DNA of 64,000 nt from contig JADNRX010000240.1 in the NCBI GenBank assembly GCA_015501595.1, positions 20,816 to 84,815 on the forward strand, in the 5' to 3' direction. This DNA is from Hymenopellis radicata. Its lineage: Eukaryota > Basidiomycota > Agaricomycetes > Agaricales > Physalacriaceae. A program made the position numbers and the translations under genes. Positions 24,101 through 35,169 of this stretch are shown piece by piece. Under the pieces are notes generated by a model that was not told where the DNA came from, searched no databases, and was given only the letters and a program-made list of their open reading frames with translations. The first letter of the stretch is position 1, and each line of letters opens with the position of its first letter.

Positions 24101-24477
24101 CTGCTCTCTGTCCGTTGATTCTTCTCTCTACACATCTCACCGACCATGTGTATTATATCTCAACGGATTGGTGTATGCTGTATAGCCAATTAAGTATCTC
24201 CAGCAGTAATGTTTAAATACCCTTTCTACAATGTGTGAGAGTCATGGCAGGACGCTAGACTGGGTGATACCAGATTCAACACTTCAGAGCTACAGGTACA
24301 TAGTGGGATCATTTAGCCTGTCTTGCGCGTGGTGTAACGTTCGTGTAACGTCGTCTAAGTACTGGTTATTTACTGCCTGTCCTCCCTCAACGTTCAACTC
24401 GCCGGCCGGCCCGGACCAATCTAGACGTTGAGAGCGTCAGAGTTTACGAGGACAGCTCTCCCGTAACCTTAAGTACT
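24101..24477 (+). other. Intergenic, no supported gene
   Basis: AT-richer DNA with only short frames. It probably holds the 3' region of copy D. Confidence 0.45.
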
Positions 24478-24579
24478 CTCTTTCAACGAGCTCTTCAAGG
24501 CGCTCCTGATCTTTATAACCGTGTCTCTGAATTAGGGAACAACGCGCTCTTCTACGACTGTTCCAAATCGACGCTATGA
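24478..24579 (+). pseudogene. Relic of kinase-like family N-terminus
   Basis: One frame reads LFQRALQGAPDLYNRVSELG followed by NNALFYD. This aligns with the family start (SFDEHFEAPRFYNRISEV..DSLLYD) at nearly every position, but has lost the ATG and stops at once (TGA at about 24578). Nothing of the catalytic core follows. It is a decayed copy lying between copies D and E. Confidence 0.7.
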
Positions 24580-24788
24580 GGTGCGCCATAAGTAGTACTC
24601 AATCGGAGAGGGCATTTCAGCAGACCCGCTGAGTATATATACTACATCGATGTTCGTGAAGCTCTCATGATAACGCTGCGTCGAATTAGACATTCTCAAG
24701 GACCAAGCTTGTTGACGTGACAGTGATGATAAGTCACATAAGTGTCTTATAAACCCCGCTCTTGGCCACGAGGGTAAATCATTCCATC

Positions 24789-25077
24789 ATGCCCTTCAAC
24801 GCCACCGTCGACGATGAAGACGAGCCTGTGCCATTTATCGCTCGGAAGGGCTCTAAAATTGCAAAGGGTAAGTGTTCGAGTGTGGTCGTCCACCTTTTGT
24901 TACGATGGCGTGTTCAGGACTATCAACACGTCTGCAAGCAACAACTGAGTCCCCTTAGCCGTAACGAGCTTCCTACATCTGCTACAACAACTGTATTTTC
25001 GAAATGGGACGCCCCGCACACTTTGGTTGGGATGGCCCATCATCCGAGTCGAAGAAGACCTTCTCCAACTAGTCCAA
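24789..25077 (+). other. Coding-like fragment upstream of kinase-like copy E
   Basis: From the ATG at 24789 (MPFNATVDDEDEPVPFIARK) a GT..AG intron to about 24959 restores a frame reading LHLLQQLYFRNGT and IIRVEEDLLQLVQARPQE. The amino-acid pattern looks genuine, but no family is recognised and the frame soon closes within the repeated segment that follows. It may be a truncated gene carried along by duplication. Confidence 0.3.
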
Positions 25078-25317
25078 GCTCGCCCCCAGGAGGGGTGAGC
25101 CTAGTCTCAGTAGCATCCACAACTTATCGGATGCCCTCAGTGAAGAGTACCACGTAGAGTCGAGGCTTTATGACTAACATTCAAACGAAATTTGGTCTAC
25201 AGCGGCTTCCCGAGTGGCTTCAGCTTGATGGTCGTGATTGGCAGTGGACACGTCGGAGTAGGGTTTCTCTTCATGTGCTTTCTATGTGTTTGCTGACCGT
25301 TTTCCAGCATACACTGT
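25078..25317 (+). repeat. Duplicated segment upstream of kinase-like copy E
   Basis: Plus-strand partner of 2534-2778 (minus). Both share the CGCCCCCAGGAGG start, the TNIQTKFGLQR coding-like core, and the end near TTTTCCAGCATACACT. Confidence 0.75.
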
Positions 25318-25761
25318 TCACAACTCTCAAGATCCTCGGGAGAGAACGGTATATACATAAGTGACTGAACTCAATGCCACGTTTACTTATGTCTGGGTGC
25401 GGCGATGCGTTGCAAAATTGGAGGTCAATTATTTGACAGAACGAGGGGCGCGCCACCTGCAAGGCAGTCTATAGTGCGTGTCGAGTTCACGAGACAATAC
25501 CACAACTGCCAGGCTATCTCAACCACAAGACGATCGCTATCCTTTCTGAGAAGCGATGAGTTTTTAAATCACCTTCGCTCGACGGTCTTTCACGAGACAA
25601 GTTGATGCGCTGCCTCTCTATATCCCGGCTCTTACACGCCTGACGCTCAAATCCAACGCCACTCACCTCAAGTCCAACGCCACGCACGTGACCTAGCCCC
25701 AAACACCTTTGTTGCTGGTCAGGGACGCCTTTCCTTGTAGCTTATCACTATCTCCACAACC

Positions 25762-26789
25762 ATGGCTGCTCTTTCTTTCGACGAGCACTTCGAAGCTCCT
25801 CGATTCTACAATCGGATCTCTGAAGTAGTGGACGACTCCCTCCTCTACGATATAGACGCCCTGCCTATTGTGCCTAAGGCCTTCGACAGCATTGTCATCA
25901 CGGAATGTCTTCATGCAACGGAGAATTCGAGCGTCTACAGCGGCTACTTTCTGGACCGCCAGGGCAAGCGTTATGATGAATATGATGTTGCCTTTAAATT
26001 CGGAGATGATGGACAGCTATGTCTCGAGGCCGAGAAATACGACAAGATGTCCAAGCTACAAGGAAAGGCGATTCCTCGTCTGATTGGGCTCGCGTTCGCG
26101 AAACGCACAGGAGGTGGCTACTTGGGTTGTCTCATGACCGAGAAATTCGGCTCTTCCTTAGACTGTAAACTAATTTCTCTAGCGCGGTCAGAGAAGTACG
26201 TTACTTTAGATGGTGTTTGTTTCTTCGGTTTACCTTCATTCAGGGCTATTATTCTCAATCACCTCAAAGCTATACACCACAAACGTCTCATTCACGCGGA
26301 TTTCAAGGAGAGGAATATCCTGCAACGAGGAGCAGAGTTTCGCATTGTTGATTTCGACCGCATGCGAGAAACACACAGATGCACTGCGTCCGGCAAGGCT
26401 ACCGACTTCTCAGAGCAGCCCGATTCCCTTTCAGTAGAAGATTGGAATGCGATTTGCGCTTATGTACGTGTCCCCGCGATGGACATGAACTTTTGGGATC
26501 ATGGTATGTGGTTTTCATCCTTCAGCGACTATTACTGAATTGCGCAGGCATGGTCTCTGTAAAAGGGTACTCTTGGAAAAAGGAGGGCCTGCCGACCGCT
26601 AGAATCATGAAGCTTCTTTTTCCCCGCGCCCTCCACGCCAAATACGACGACGGGGTTTCAGACCTTCTCCTGCGCTACTTCAAGCATGTCCAGATTCTCC
26701 TTGAGACCGGGAGGCACGATTTAGAGTATCTGAAAGCTCACATCAACGAGACTGCAGCGCAAGTGGAAAAGGAATGGCGGCGCAGGTAG
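25762..26789 (+). CDS. Kinase-like family copy E
   Basis: Exons 25762-26195, 26244-26503 and 26548-26789 give 311 residues, ending WRRR. It has the family core with the beta-3 lysine K79, H162-A-D164 in LIHADFKERNILQR, and D181-F-D183 in IVDFDRM. The 3' region (to about 26935) closely matches that of copy B. There, one frame gives a basic, proline-rich tail (SSKPSARSTRPAPARPTR) in which most differences between B and E are synonymous, hinting that it is translated. The GT..AG borders I can see do not place it in phase. Copy E and the C-terminal half of copy B are near-identical. Confidence 0.85.
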
Positions 26790-27075
26790 GCTTCGTTCAT
26801 AAAGTCTGGTATGTCGGCTGACGCGTGGATTCACGGTATCAAACAGTCCTCGAAACCGTCGGCTCGTTCTACACGTCCTGCGCCGGCACGACCTACAAGG
26901 TCTCGCCGCGGGGTGCAGGCCGCCCGTAGCTAGAAGTTTCAGTAGTATGTGACAGATATATCAATGACAATGTGTATTATCTACCACAAGCCAATCCCGA
27001 TCTCTTCCTCACATTTATTACTAACGATACCGACGCCAATACCTTCCCGACGGTACTTCAATGTCGAGACCGGAG

Positions 27076-27282
27076 TGTTGCAATCCTGTGTTGTCCGGGC
27101 CGTAGATACCGTAGGGACTGTAGTACCTGCATGTTACCTTACATAATCATCATCTCTTTCTTCCATCCATCATCGTCGTTCTTCGTCGTCCGCGCTCGTT
27201 CCTCGCGCCTCCAGGGCTTCTGCCCATGGGTCATCCCCATCCGTGAGAGGTTCATCCTCCTTTCCTCTCATCGCTCGCAACA
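27076..27282 (+). repeat. Left LTR, 207 bp
   Basis: Starts TGTTGCAATCC and ends CGCTCGCAACA. The sequence just inside (GGTTATGGGCCCCGAGC) is where a tRNA primer-binding site would lie; no specific tRNA is assigned. Confidence 0.9.
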
Positions 27283-27854
27283 GGTTATGGGCCCCGAGCT
27301 TCCGCGCTCTCATGACCTGTTACCATCAAGGCATCCTATACCTCGTTATCCACCTACTATCGCCCTCGCGTCCCGCAGACTGCTGTGTTGCCATTCATAG
27401 GCGTCTTCTCATTTTTCGGCTTTCATCTTTCCAACCCTGCTCCATTCCCTCAGCACTCCGCGACTTGTCTTTATGACACTGTTCACACACAGCCGTCGGT
27501 TTTCACTACATCCCCGCCTCGAGTCTGTTCGCTCACTGAACATCCACCTCAACCCGAGCTCCATATCATCATCATTCCATCCCACATCCATCACTGCAGC
27601 CCGCGCACATCCCGTACGCCATACGCGGCTTCCCATGCTGCTTTTGGTTCAGGTATACGCCTGCCATCCTCTTCGCACGTGTTGCGTTCTCGGCTCCTAT
27701 GCGAGCCGGTGGGAGTGTTTGGTGTGTCTCGCCTTGGTGCCTAGACCGCCATTGGCTCTGTCGTGTTGATTCCCTGCCAACCCCATCCATATCCGCTTCT
27801 TCATCATCCTGGTCTTGTTCATCATTCGTTCCGACATTTGGTTGTCCACGTCGT

Positions 27855-28033
27855 TCCCGACTGTCCCGGGCACTGCTTCTGCACATCCTCTCGCATTAGG
27901 CCCCTCCATTCTCTCACTCCATTTTGAGTTCGAGATTCCGTTGTCCATCACTGTCCTGGGTCCTGCTCCTGCACATCCCCTTGCATCAGTCCCCTCCATT
28001 CTCTCACTCCATTCCGGAGTTCGAGATTCTCGA
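27855..28033 (+). repeat. Imperfect ~89-bp tandem duplication inside the LTR element
   Basis: Two units share CACTGCTTCTGCACATCC-like and CCCCTCCATTCTCTCACTCC blocks, followed by GAGTTCGAGATTC. They are part of the element interior. Confidence 0.75.
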
Positions 28034-28552
28034 CGTGTCCCGCAATGTTTGCCCCATCCCTCCATCCCTTGTGTCGATGATCACTGTCATTCATTCCGCG
28101 ATGATCCAGGTTGTTGGCTATTGGTGTTCGCACACCGCAGTCGCCATCTCGAAGCATTCTTTGTATTGAGCATGCTGGAGCATGCAGTCATACGGCGCTG
28201 GCCGTTGACACCGTTGTTAGAGTGTTCGTTGTTTTGTGTTTTGATCCCTGTTTTGGATCGTATTCGGGGGAGCCTTTCCTTCATTCGGTGGGAGTCCCAA
28301 AGACGGCTTTGGCGCTCATCTCACCTTCCTTCCTCCACGTCTTCGTAGGGATTCAATGTGGCGCTGGCCTCTTGATACCTCGCATGTCTTGTCCACCTTC
28401 TTTTCCCGACGACACTTGTCCTTTTCGGTGGGAGTCCATTCTCATTTCATGATGTGTTGTTTGTGCATTTCGGTGGGAGCTTTCGCTCTTCTTTCATCCT
28501 CTTACACTTCTGTTCCCTTTGCCTCATCCTCTTCGTCCCGTACAGGTGGGAG

Positions 28553-28759
28553 TGTTGCAATCCTGTGTTGTCCGGGCCGTAGATACCGTAGGGACTGTAG
28601 TACCTGCATGTTACCTTACATAATCATCATCTCTTTCTTCCATCCATCATCGTCGTTCTTCGTCGTCCGCGCTCGTTCCTCGCGCCTCCAGGGCTTCTGC
28701 CCATGGGTCATCCCCATCCGTGAGAGGTTCATCCTCCTTTCCTCTCATCGCTCGCAACA
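28553..28759 (+). repeat. Right LTR, 207 bp
   Basis: Same sequence as the left LTR, immediately preceded by the purine-rich AGGTGGGAG and followed by the CGGAG target duplication. Confidence 0.9.
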
Positions 28760-29132
28760 CGGAGAACGAGACTTACAGTATCTCTGACGAGACTGCGACT
28801 TCGGTAGGGACTCAGTAGTGCAAGGCGTAGACTTTCGTTGTTGCAACCTTCGTTCCGTCGGCTCATATGTTGCTCGACAGAGCGCCAGGAACAGGTCCGG
28901 CTCAAAATGAGAAGATCCCCAATGCCACCTTGAGGCGACAACTGAATAGAAGTAGTGTCCGAGTCGCCGTGCTCCTGATACTACGATTAATAACAAGTCT
29001 TCTTTCTCTTGGCTGGTTGCACTGTAGTAAGTATCTGAGTTGAAGCGTCATTTCTATACTATACAACAGGAACAGAACTTTACAACTTTCGCTCTATTAG
29101 AGTCTCTCTATCATGACATTAGGTTATCTGGA

Positions 29133-30530
29133 TCAAGTGGCTTCCTTGCTCTTTCCCTTCCGGTCAACCTTCTTCGACTTAGTCTCAGTCTGCCTCGGTG
29201 CAGGGAACTCCCACTGCTTAGCACGTGGTGTATCTTCCATACCGATAGCGATATTCGGAGGCGCACGCCGGGCTTTGGGAGTTATCACCGAGCCCGTGTC
29301 GAGATTGCCTGGTGCACAGTCTACAGCAAGTTGCACGTTTACAGTTGAGAAAAACCTGTGAATTGTTCGTATTGTTACCATTCAGAAGGAGGGTGATGAC
29401 ATACCGAGCATCCCATCCAGGAGCTGTAGGTTTAGGTGCGCGAAGGAGTTCGTCAAGTTTCCAGGCATCCGAATATGTGGCCATGAGATTTTGGACTCTA
29501 TTTGTCAGTCGGGGAGGTGGGGGAGGTGTAATCCACCCGAGTGCGACTGCTTCCAGAGCAACAACATGCTTCAGGGTGAGTTCACTTGCGTCGATGAAGT
29601 CCGACAAGTAAAGACAGTTTTTACCCATGATTTTTTCCCGATACACTATCACATTTGAGAGAAATGATGACAAGAGACCGTATTTGACCTGGTATGACTG
29701 CAGCTCACACCACAGCTGTAAAGAAATCAGCATTAATGTGATGCCCAAGAACAATCGTGAGTTGAACAGACCTGGCAGATAATTTTATCAACCTTAGCTT
29801 CGAGCTGTTCATCTTCGTCCATCCAGACGAATGGCACGGGGAAAGGATCCCCGAAGGTCGCCTTCATCATGGCAAAGCAACGAAGAAGCTCTCTGAAGTC
29901 AACTTGGCGCAGAGAATTTGGAGTTTTGAACTCTATGACCGCTCTAATCTTGTTGAGCAAGTTGCCAAGCTCCTTAATGCGTTCACGAAGGACTCGGTCC
30001 GGTAGAGACTGGTCCTGAGTAGCGAACGCAGATGATAGTGTGATGGTGGGCCGCGGGTCATCTTTCCCCGAGTCTCGTTGCATCCATTCCGACATCGCCT
30101 GTACGATTTTCGTAGCTGGGTGGAGAGACCGTGCCACTGCATGATCGGCTGCATCTTCTTCAGAGTACATGAGCATATCAAGAGGGCGACAGGTCACGTT
30201 TGGATCAAGAGAGTACAGCCATGCTTGCATGCTAGGATCCCCCAAGTCTTGGTTGACGATAGCTTTCCAAGCGGGCAGCCGATCCAGCTTGCTCAAAAGA
30301 TCATCCCAGAGGCCTGGGTGGTGACAGACGAGATGTAGTTGTCGGTCATATGAATATCGGATCTCTGTTTTCGTGGGCGCCCGAGTTGTCGTCGCCTTGG
30401 CTTTAGACACCATTGTAGGAAGCGTGTCCTGGTGAAAGCGGCGTGACGCGATATCTGAAAAGGAATCGTCTGCCGAGACGGGTGGTATGGTCTGGGGCAC
30501 CATCGACGCGAATGAGGGAGTATCTGCCAT
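29133..30530 (-). CDS. Uncharacterised basidiomycete protein
   Basis: It starts at 30530 (MADTPSFASMVPQTIPPV). A long first exon reads to about 29780 and is followed by at least two more exons (CELQSYQVKYGLLSSFLSNV, KLDELLRAPKPTAPGWD), ending in a basic Lys/Arg/Ser/Pro tail (DTPRAKQWEFPAPRQTETKS). The middle is alpha-helical in character (ERIKELGNLLNKIRAVIEF). I recognise no catalytic motif or known domain. Proteins of this layout occur as lineage-specific families in agaricomycetes and sometimes sit beside kinase-like genes. Here it is divergent from kinase-like copy F, with 190 bp between the start codons, so a shared promoter is possible. Confidence 0.65.
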
Positions 30531-30720
30531 AATAGAGGGGGGATGTGGGGGGTAAGAGCGAGACGAATGAGTCAGATGAGGGAGAGAAGACAAAGGACTG
30601 TGAGCGTGCCAAGGTCAAAGGTACACGCGATCTGGTACTCTACACGTGACCCGTCCTTTTGTTCGCACTCGGGTCCCCCGGTTGAGGTCTGTCACCAACT
30701 ACCACCATCACTCTCTATCC

Positions 30721-31752
30721 ATGGCTAGCTTTCGCTTCGATGAGCGCTTCGCAGCTCCAGAATATTTCAACCGTATTGCTGATTTAGAGGACGACGAGAT
30801 ATTCTATAACGTTAACACCTTGCCTATTGTGCCACCCTCCTTCGACGACATTGTTATCACCGAATGCCTTCATGCTACGAGTAACTCGAGCGTCTATAGC
30901 GGATATATGGTGGATGAAGATGGCGCGCGTTATGAGCACGATATTGCTTTCAAATTTGGTGATGTTGATCGCCTTTGTCGCGAGGCCGAGAAGTATGACA
31001 GGATGGCGAAGCTTCAAGGAACGGCGATTCCGCGTTTAATCGGGCTTGCCTTTGGGACAACAAAGAGGGGAGAGAAGCTTGCCTGTCTCATGACGGAATT
31101 GTTCGGCTCCTCCCTCGATTGTCCTCTGATCCGTCTGCCGCGGTCAGAGAAGTGCGTCACCTATTACAATACTTGCTGCCATCTCACCTTTGCCCAGGGC
31201 TATCATTCTCAACCATCTTCAAGCTATACACAACAAAGGCCTTCTCCACGCCGACTTCAAGGAGAGCAACGTGTTGCAACGTGGGGCAGATTTCCGACTT
31301 GTTGATTTCGACCATATGCGCGAATCGCACTCATGCTCTGCGCCACATCAGAAACCCGACTTTAGCGATATGCCCGAAGATATAACGGCTGAAGTATGGA
31401 CTACGGTCTGTGCTTATATAATTGTGCATGCGCGGAACATGGACTTCTGGGATAATGGTGTGTAACAATGTTTTGTCGAAGACCGGTATCTGAATGCAGA
31501 CAAACAGGTGAAGTGGCGGTGGAGGGATTTACATGGAAGAAAGATGGATTACCGTCTGGCAGAATCATGGACGACCTCTTTCCTCGCATCTACTACTACC
31601 GATATACAACCAAGGAACTTCCCGACCTTATGTGGCATTATTTCAGGCATATCCAGACTCTCCTTGAGAATGGGGCTGGCGACGTTCAGTCTCTCAAACT
31701 TCGCATTGACGAGACTGCGGCTTGGGTGGAGACTCAATGGCGCGCCAAGTAG
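30721..31752 (+). CDS. Kinase-like family copy F
   Basis: Exons 30721-31151, 31198-31457 and 31508-31752 give 311 residues. It has the family core: ITECLHATSNSSVYSGYM replaces the glycine loop, the beta-3 lysine is in AFKFGD, the hinge is CLMTELFGSS, the catalytic loop is LLHADFKESNVLQR, and LVDFDHM stands in for DFG. The stop TAG at 31750 coincides with a potential donor (AAGTAGG). Splicing to the acceptor near 31795 would instead append KLPTLPPVARPPRI, a tail also visible after copy C, so two ends are possible by intron retention. It is closest to the broken copy A at the window's left edge. Confidence 0.85.
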
Positions 31753-31844
31753 GTTTTCTCCTGTAACCCGTTTCATCAGCTCATATGTTGCCAGGCTAAA
31801 ACTTCCAACTCTCCCGCCGGTTGCGCGGCCTCCACGAATATGAC

Positions 31845-32265
31845 CTGATCACGTCGAGAAGCAGACGAACTGCAGTGCATCCCAGATAACGGTCTATTGA
31901 TTTGCACCGTTCGGTGGTTCTGTTATCAGTGTTATCTTTTCTCGAGGATTTGTCAATGGAGTATGTATTATATATCATGTTTATGTAGTGAATCGAGTTT
32001 TACACGTTCTGTCTGTAAATTAATGTTCTCAGATCCCTTGACTCTCACTGCTTTCAGTTGAATGTTAAATCTGGACGCCGGAATGTACTCGACGCGCGTC
32101 TCGCCTTAACTATATCATTATACTATATGTGCGTCTCTTTTTCCCGTGTACTCTCAGAGCGGCCGTCCGTGGATTATTGACGTGCCCATAATGAGGCGTT
32201 TTAGCACCTTTCGACTCAAACTCTAATCCTCTCAGTATCGATCGGACATGCCACGCCAGTCCTAA
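31845..32265 (+). other. Intergenic, no supported gene
   Basis: AT-rich DNA with only short frames, between copy F and the broken gene that follows. Confidence 0.45.
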
Positions 32266-32329
32266 ATGTCAGCAGACCGCATCGTCAATACTTCCAGAAT
32301 GTCGCGTCTCGCCCGTACTTTCAGTGGCT

Positions 32330-33228
32330 ACAGTGCTTGTGCATACTTTGGCTGTCCTGAAGCACGCTCCTCCCATTCTTCGCCTAGACTGCCTATACGC
32401 GTCACCTGTTATACAACGGCAGGCGTCTGGACGAACTACCATACTTGCAATGACTATGGCATCGGAATTGGATCCGTTTTGACGCGAAGATTCAAACTCA
32501 GGTGGGGTGGGAAGCCGGTTATCTACTCTATGTAGAAGTCCGGCGCCACAGTTCGCCTGGTGCTCACTTGGGATTGGAGCTTTACGGCGGTATCCAGAGG
32601 TCGGAAAGAAGACCTTGAACGCTGCTGATGGGCAATTGGGCGACGGAATAATCTGGAAAGTACAAACTCCTCTCGATAGGATCATGACGGAGACCAATAC
32701 CGGTCTCGATGTGACTTCTCTCTTTTGGGAAGTCCAGTACGTGTTGCTATATCTACAGATGTCAGTCTTGGAACAGTGCTAACATATCTCAAACGGTGGC
32801 ACCATCATCGTCAAAGTTCGGCACTTTGACGGGTCGGGAACTTAGACCCACGGACTGCTCTCTTGATGATACAGATAGCGCTCTTCTGCCTCTAGCACAT
32901 ATCACGCCATACTTGGATGCCACGCTGAACACACTGGGACTAGACACGGAGGCGCGCACCTCTTTCATCATATATGAGTTTTCAGTCTTTCTATACACGC
33001 ATCTTCATGGGTCTTCAGGAAAGTTGCATCCGATGATCTACGGTCATAGGAAGGCGCGTGTGCGCGCGACTCTGAACGGGGCGGCGTGGAAGTTCTCTGG
33101 GTCCGGAAGACCGCCATTTTATGGGTATGTGGTGTATGCCCAAGTAACATCGTTAGCAGATATCTCAGGAGAATGCACGGGTCCGTTGACGCCTCTCAGT
33201 AGGAGCCTCTATACAACGGCATGCTGAA
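32330..33228 (+). pseudogene. Broken copy of a basidiomycete-specific gene (GKPVIY / GLDxxxLFWE / EARTSF family)
   Basis: Fragments of one protein appear in order but in different frames: RWGGKPVIYSM, a TAG, then VRLVLTWDWSFTAV, then IIWKVQTPL ... TGLDVTSLFWE, and ITPYLDATLNTLGLDTEARTSF. From memory of agaricomycete proteomes, these belong to an uncharacterised family in which EARTSFITYWLP and ALRFLPQ normally follow. Here the sequence diverges right after FIIY. The in-frame stop near 32533, the frame changes near 32600 and the lost C-terminus mark it as a pseudogene. The family's function is unknown. Confidence 0.6.
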
Positions 33229-33316
33229 CGGGAAGCTATATTTCAGCAAACGCCACACAAAGTCTGTTCGTGTTCTCTACCGAGTCGAGCCCAAGTAACC
33301 TTTGACAGCACAACAT

Positions 33317-34577
33317 CTAAAGGAAACAATTTAATGGTGGACATATGCGCACAAGCGAGCGCTGGATGATGCGAGGGTGGAAGAGTTTTTCTTTATTCCA
33401 GACAAGGTACCTTCGTTCACGAGGCTTCATGGCGCTCACGAAACTCTCAAACGCCGCGAGAGCCTCCGCGGCAGTAGGTCTGTCCTCAGGCCGTCGTGAG
33501 CAAAATGTCTGGAAGAAGTCTTTGAAATCATCGAGACCACCGTAATTCTGCACCATCTCAGTACATGTTTTTATGCGTGAAGAAAAGACCAACCCTGAAT
33601 AACGCAAGGATTGTCCAAGCCGCCTGGAAAATGTCAACCTTGAAGGGATTATAGGGTACGGACAGTGACAATTCGGGCATGACGTTGTACTGCCCAAAGA
33701 AACCAAGCACCCGAGCGTTCTCCGGACCTTCCGGATGAAAACTTACAGATTCGAAGTCTATGAAGAAGTACTTGACCGGTCGGACCCGACAGCGCCGCCG
33801 CGTCTTCACCCACTTGCAGTTGTCGCCTTCTTGTAATTCGGGCGCAGCAAAATGAAACCCGCTTGGTACAACCCGGCTAGAATCCATGAGGATGTTTGAG
33901 GCGCAAATGTCACTGCGAAACGTTAGAGGTGGTGAAGAGAACCCCCGAGCGAAATCTTACCGGTGGGAAAAATTGTGAGAATGCAAGAACACGATGCCCT
34001 AAACAGCATCTAAGATACAAGTCTTGAGGTATGATACAGTCACTATACCTCGAGAAGCTGTCTTGCATATTCTATGACCTCCTCTCGGCAATGGAAGGAA
34101 GGATCCTCCGTACAAGAACGGAAGCAAGGCATCACAAGGATGACTTGTTCATCGTTCGGTAAGTCGATGGTGTCAAGCAGCGGAACCAAGTGGTTGAAAG
34201 GATCCTCCTTGTTTAGAGCATTGAGCTGAATGGACATGGCCTCCTCATTCGATCCTTTTGCCACACGTTTTAAGATGACCTTGCGACCGTCGGGTGCGAT
34301 GGCGTCGACGAGGTCAGCGAGACACTGAAGATAAAAGCATGAGTTGCAGCCAGAAACAGGATGCAAAGGCTTGTACCACTATTTTCATCGAGTCTTCAAG
34401 TCGAAGACGATAGCCTTCGTCGTAAGTCATCCCTTTTCGAATCCAAGATGGTTCCCAGTTTGGATGAAAGCGCGGACGAAGTCGATAGCCTCGTGATTCA
34501 AGAAAAGGTTGAATGGCTACCCAGGACATTTCGAGAGGGCGTCTTCCAAAAGGATCAATCAAAGCATTTTCTGTCAT
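33317..34577 (-). CDS. Protein kinase-like gene K1 (HRD / DFE type)
   Basis: Five exons in phase: 34577-34377, 34324-34049, 33998-33961, 33912-33594 and 33547-33317. The product, about 354 residues, starts MTENALIDPFGRR. It shows a beta-3-like lysine (KVILKRVAKGSNEE), a hinge (EQVILVMPCF), the catalytic loop FSHRDICASNILMD formed across an intron, FIDFESVSF where DFG would be, a substrate-lobe segment (VPYNPFKVDIFQ) and a late conserved block (RRPEDRPTAAEALAAF). No glycine loop is evident. It belongs to a protein-kinase fold family separate from copies A-F. With DFE for DFG it may bind metal weakly. A transposon sits 25 bp upstream of the ATG. Confidence 0.85.
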
Positions 34578-34602
34578 TGCACAGTAGTGGGAGGAGAGAA
34601 AG

Positions 34603-35169
34603 GGAATAATCTATTTGGGAACCCCGGTTCGTCACGTCTGTGACCCGAACCTTACCGGCCCGATGGTCCGATCTGAGGGTCTTCCCCCGACTTTCTCGCC
34701 CTACAGTCTAAGTATCGGCCTTCGAGCACTCATGAATGGTGTGATTATGTATTAATGCTATAAATTACTCTTTATATTACTCAGTAACCCGCCCCATTGC
34801 ACACAAGGTCACTCACAGCTATCAAGACAACATTCATGTCAAGTTTAGCAGCTTGGGACTGTCCCCTACTGTCCCCGGTGTGATACAGCAGTCTTGGATG
34901 GTGAAGCTAGTCGGGTAACAGCTGACAGTGGTGCATGGTGGGCTGTGGACTTGTCATGTGCCGCAGCTTGAAAGAGATATGAGTGTGGCGTTGTTTATCT
35001 GGTCTAATTCTTATGTGTTCCAGTGTCTGAATGACTCTTTGGTTTATCGTAAATGGTTTCTTGCATTTATATGCTCACTGTTGCCTCGCAAAGGCTTATC
35101 TACGCCACACAATTCATGGGGGTTCGTGTCACAAACGTGACGAACCGGGGTTCTCAAATAGATTATTCC
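34603..35169. mobile_element. Mutator-like MITE, 567 bp, with 9-bp target duplication
   Basis: The ends are inverted repeats of about 49 bp with three mismatches. They start GGAATAATCTATTTG and contain AACCCCGGTTCGTCACGT. The exact 9-bp direct repeat GAGAGAAAG flanks it at 34594-34602 and 35170-35178. The interior has no transposase. Long inverted ends plus 9-bp target duplications are typical of Mutator-like elements. DNA to the right of it (35179-35275) matches the 5' flank of the paralogous gene K2 (39000-39110), confirming that the element split the K1 promoter or leader. Confidence 0.9.

Larger units (their letters stand above)
27076..28759. mobile_element. Complete non-autonomous LTR element (TRIM/LARD-like), 1684 bp
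   Basis: Two 207-bp direct repeats at 27076-27282 and 28553-28759 begin TGTTGC and end GCAACA. They look identical base for base when read by eye. The element is flanked by an exact 5-bp target duplication, CGGAG, at 27071-27075 and 28760-28764. A short purine tract (AGGTGGGAG) precedes the right LTR, as a polypurine primer site would. The 1270-bp interior has no gag, protease, reverse transcriptase or integrase frame and is very C/T-rich on the plus strand. The identical LTRs imply a recent insertion, mobilised by another element's enzymes. Confidence 0.93.
27008..28870 (+). pseudogene. Kinase-like family C-terminal relic split by an LTR element
   Basis: At 27008-27075 the DNA aligns with the family exon 3 segment that encodes DLFPRIYYYRY..KELPDL. 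The alignment resumes after 28764 with the stretch encoding GERDLQYL and DETAT. The two pieces form one degenerate exon, interrupted exactly by the element at 27076-28759. The downstream DNA to about 28870 still resembles the 3' region of copy F. Small deletions and frame changes show it was dead before, or soon after, the insertion. Confidence 0.75.

Noticed and set aside
27085..28790. Plus-strand frames of 100-180 codons inside the LTR element
   Set aside because: Low-complexity Ser/Pro/His/Leu reading of C/T-rich DNA, with no gag or pol motif.
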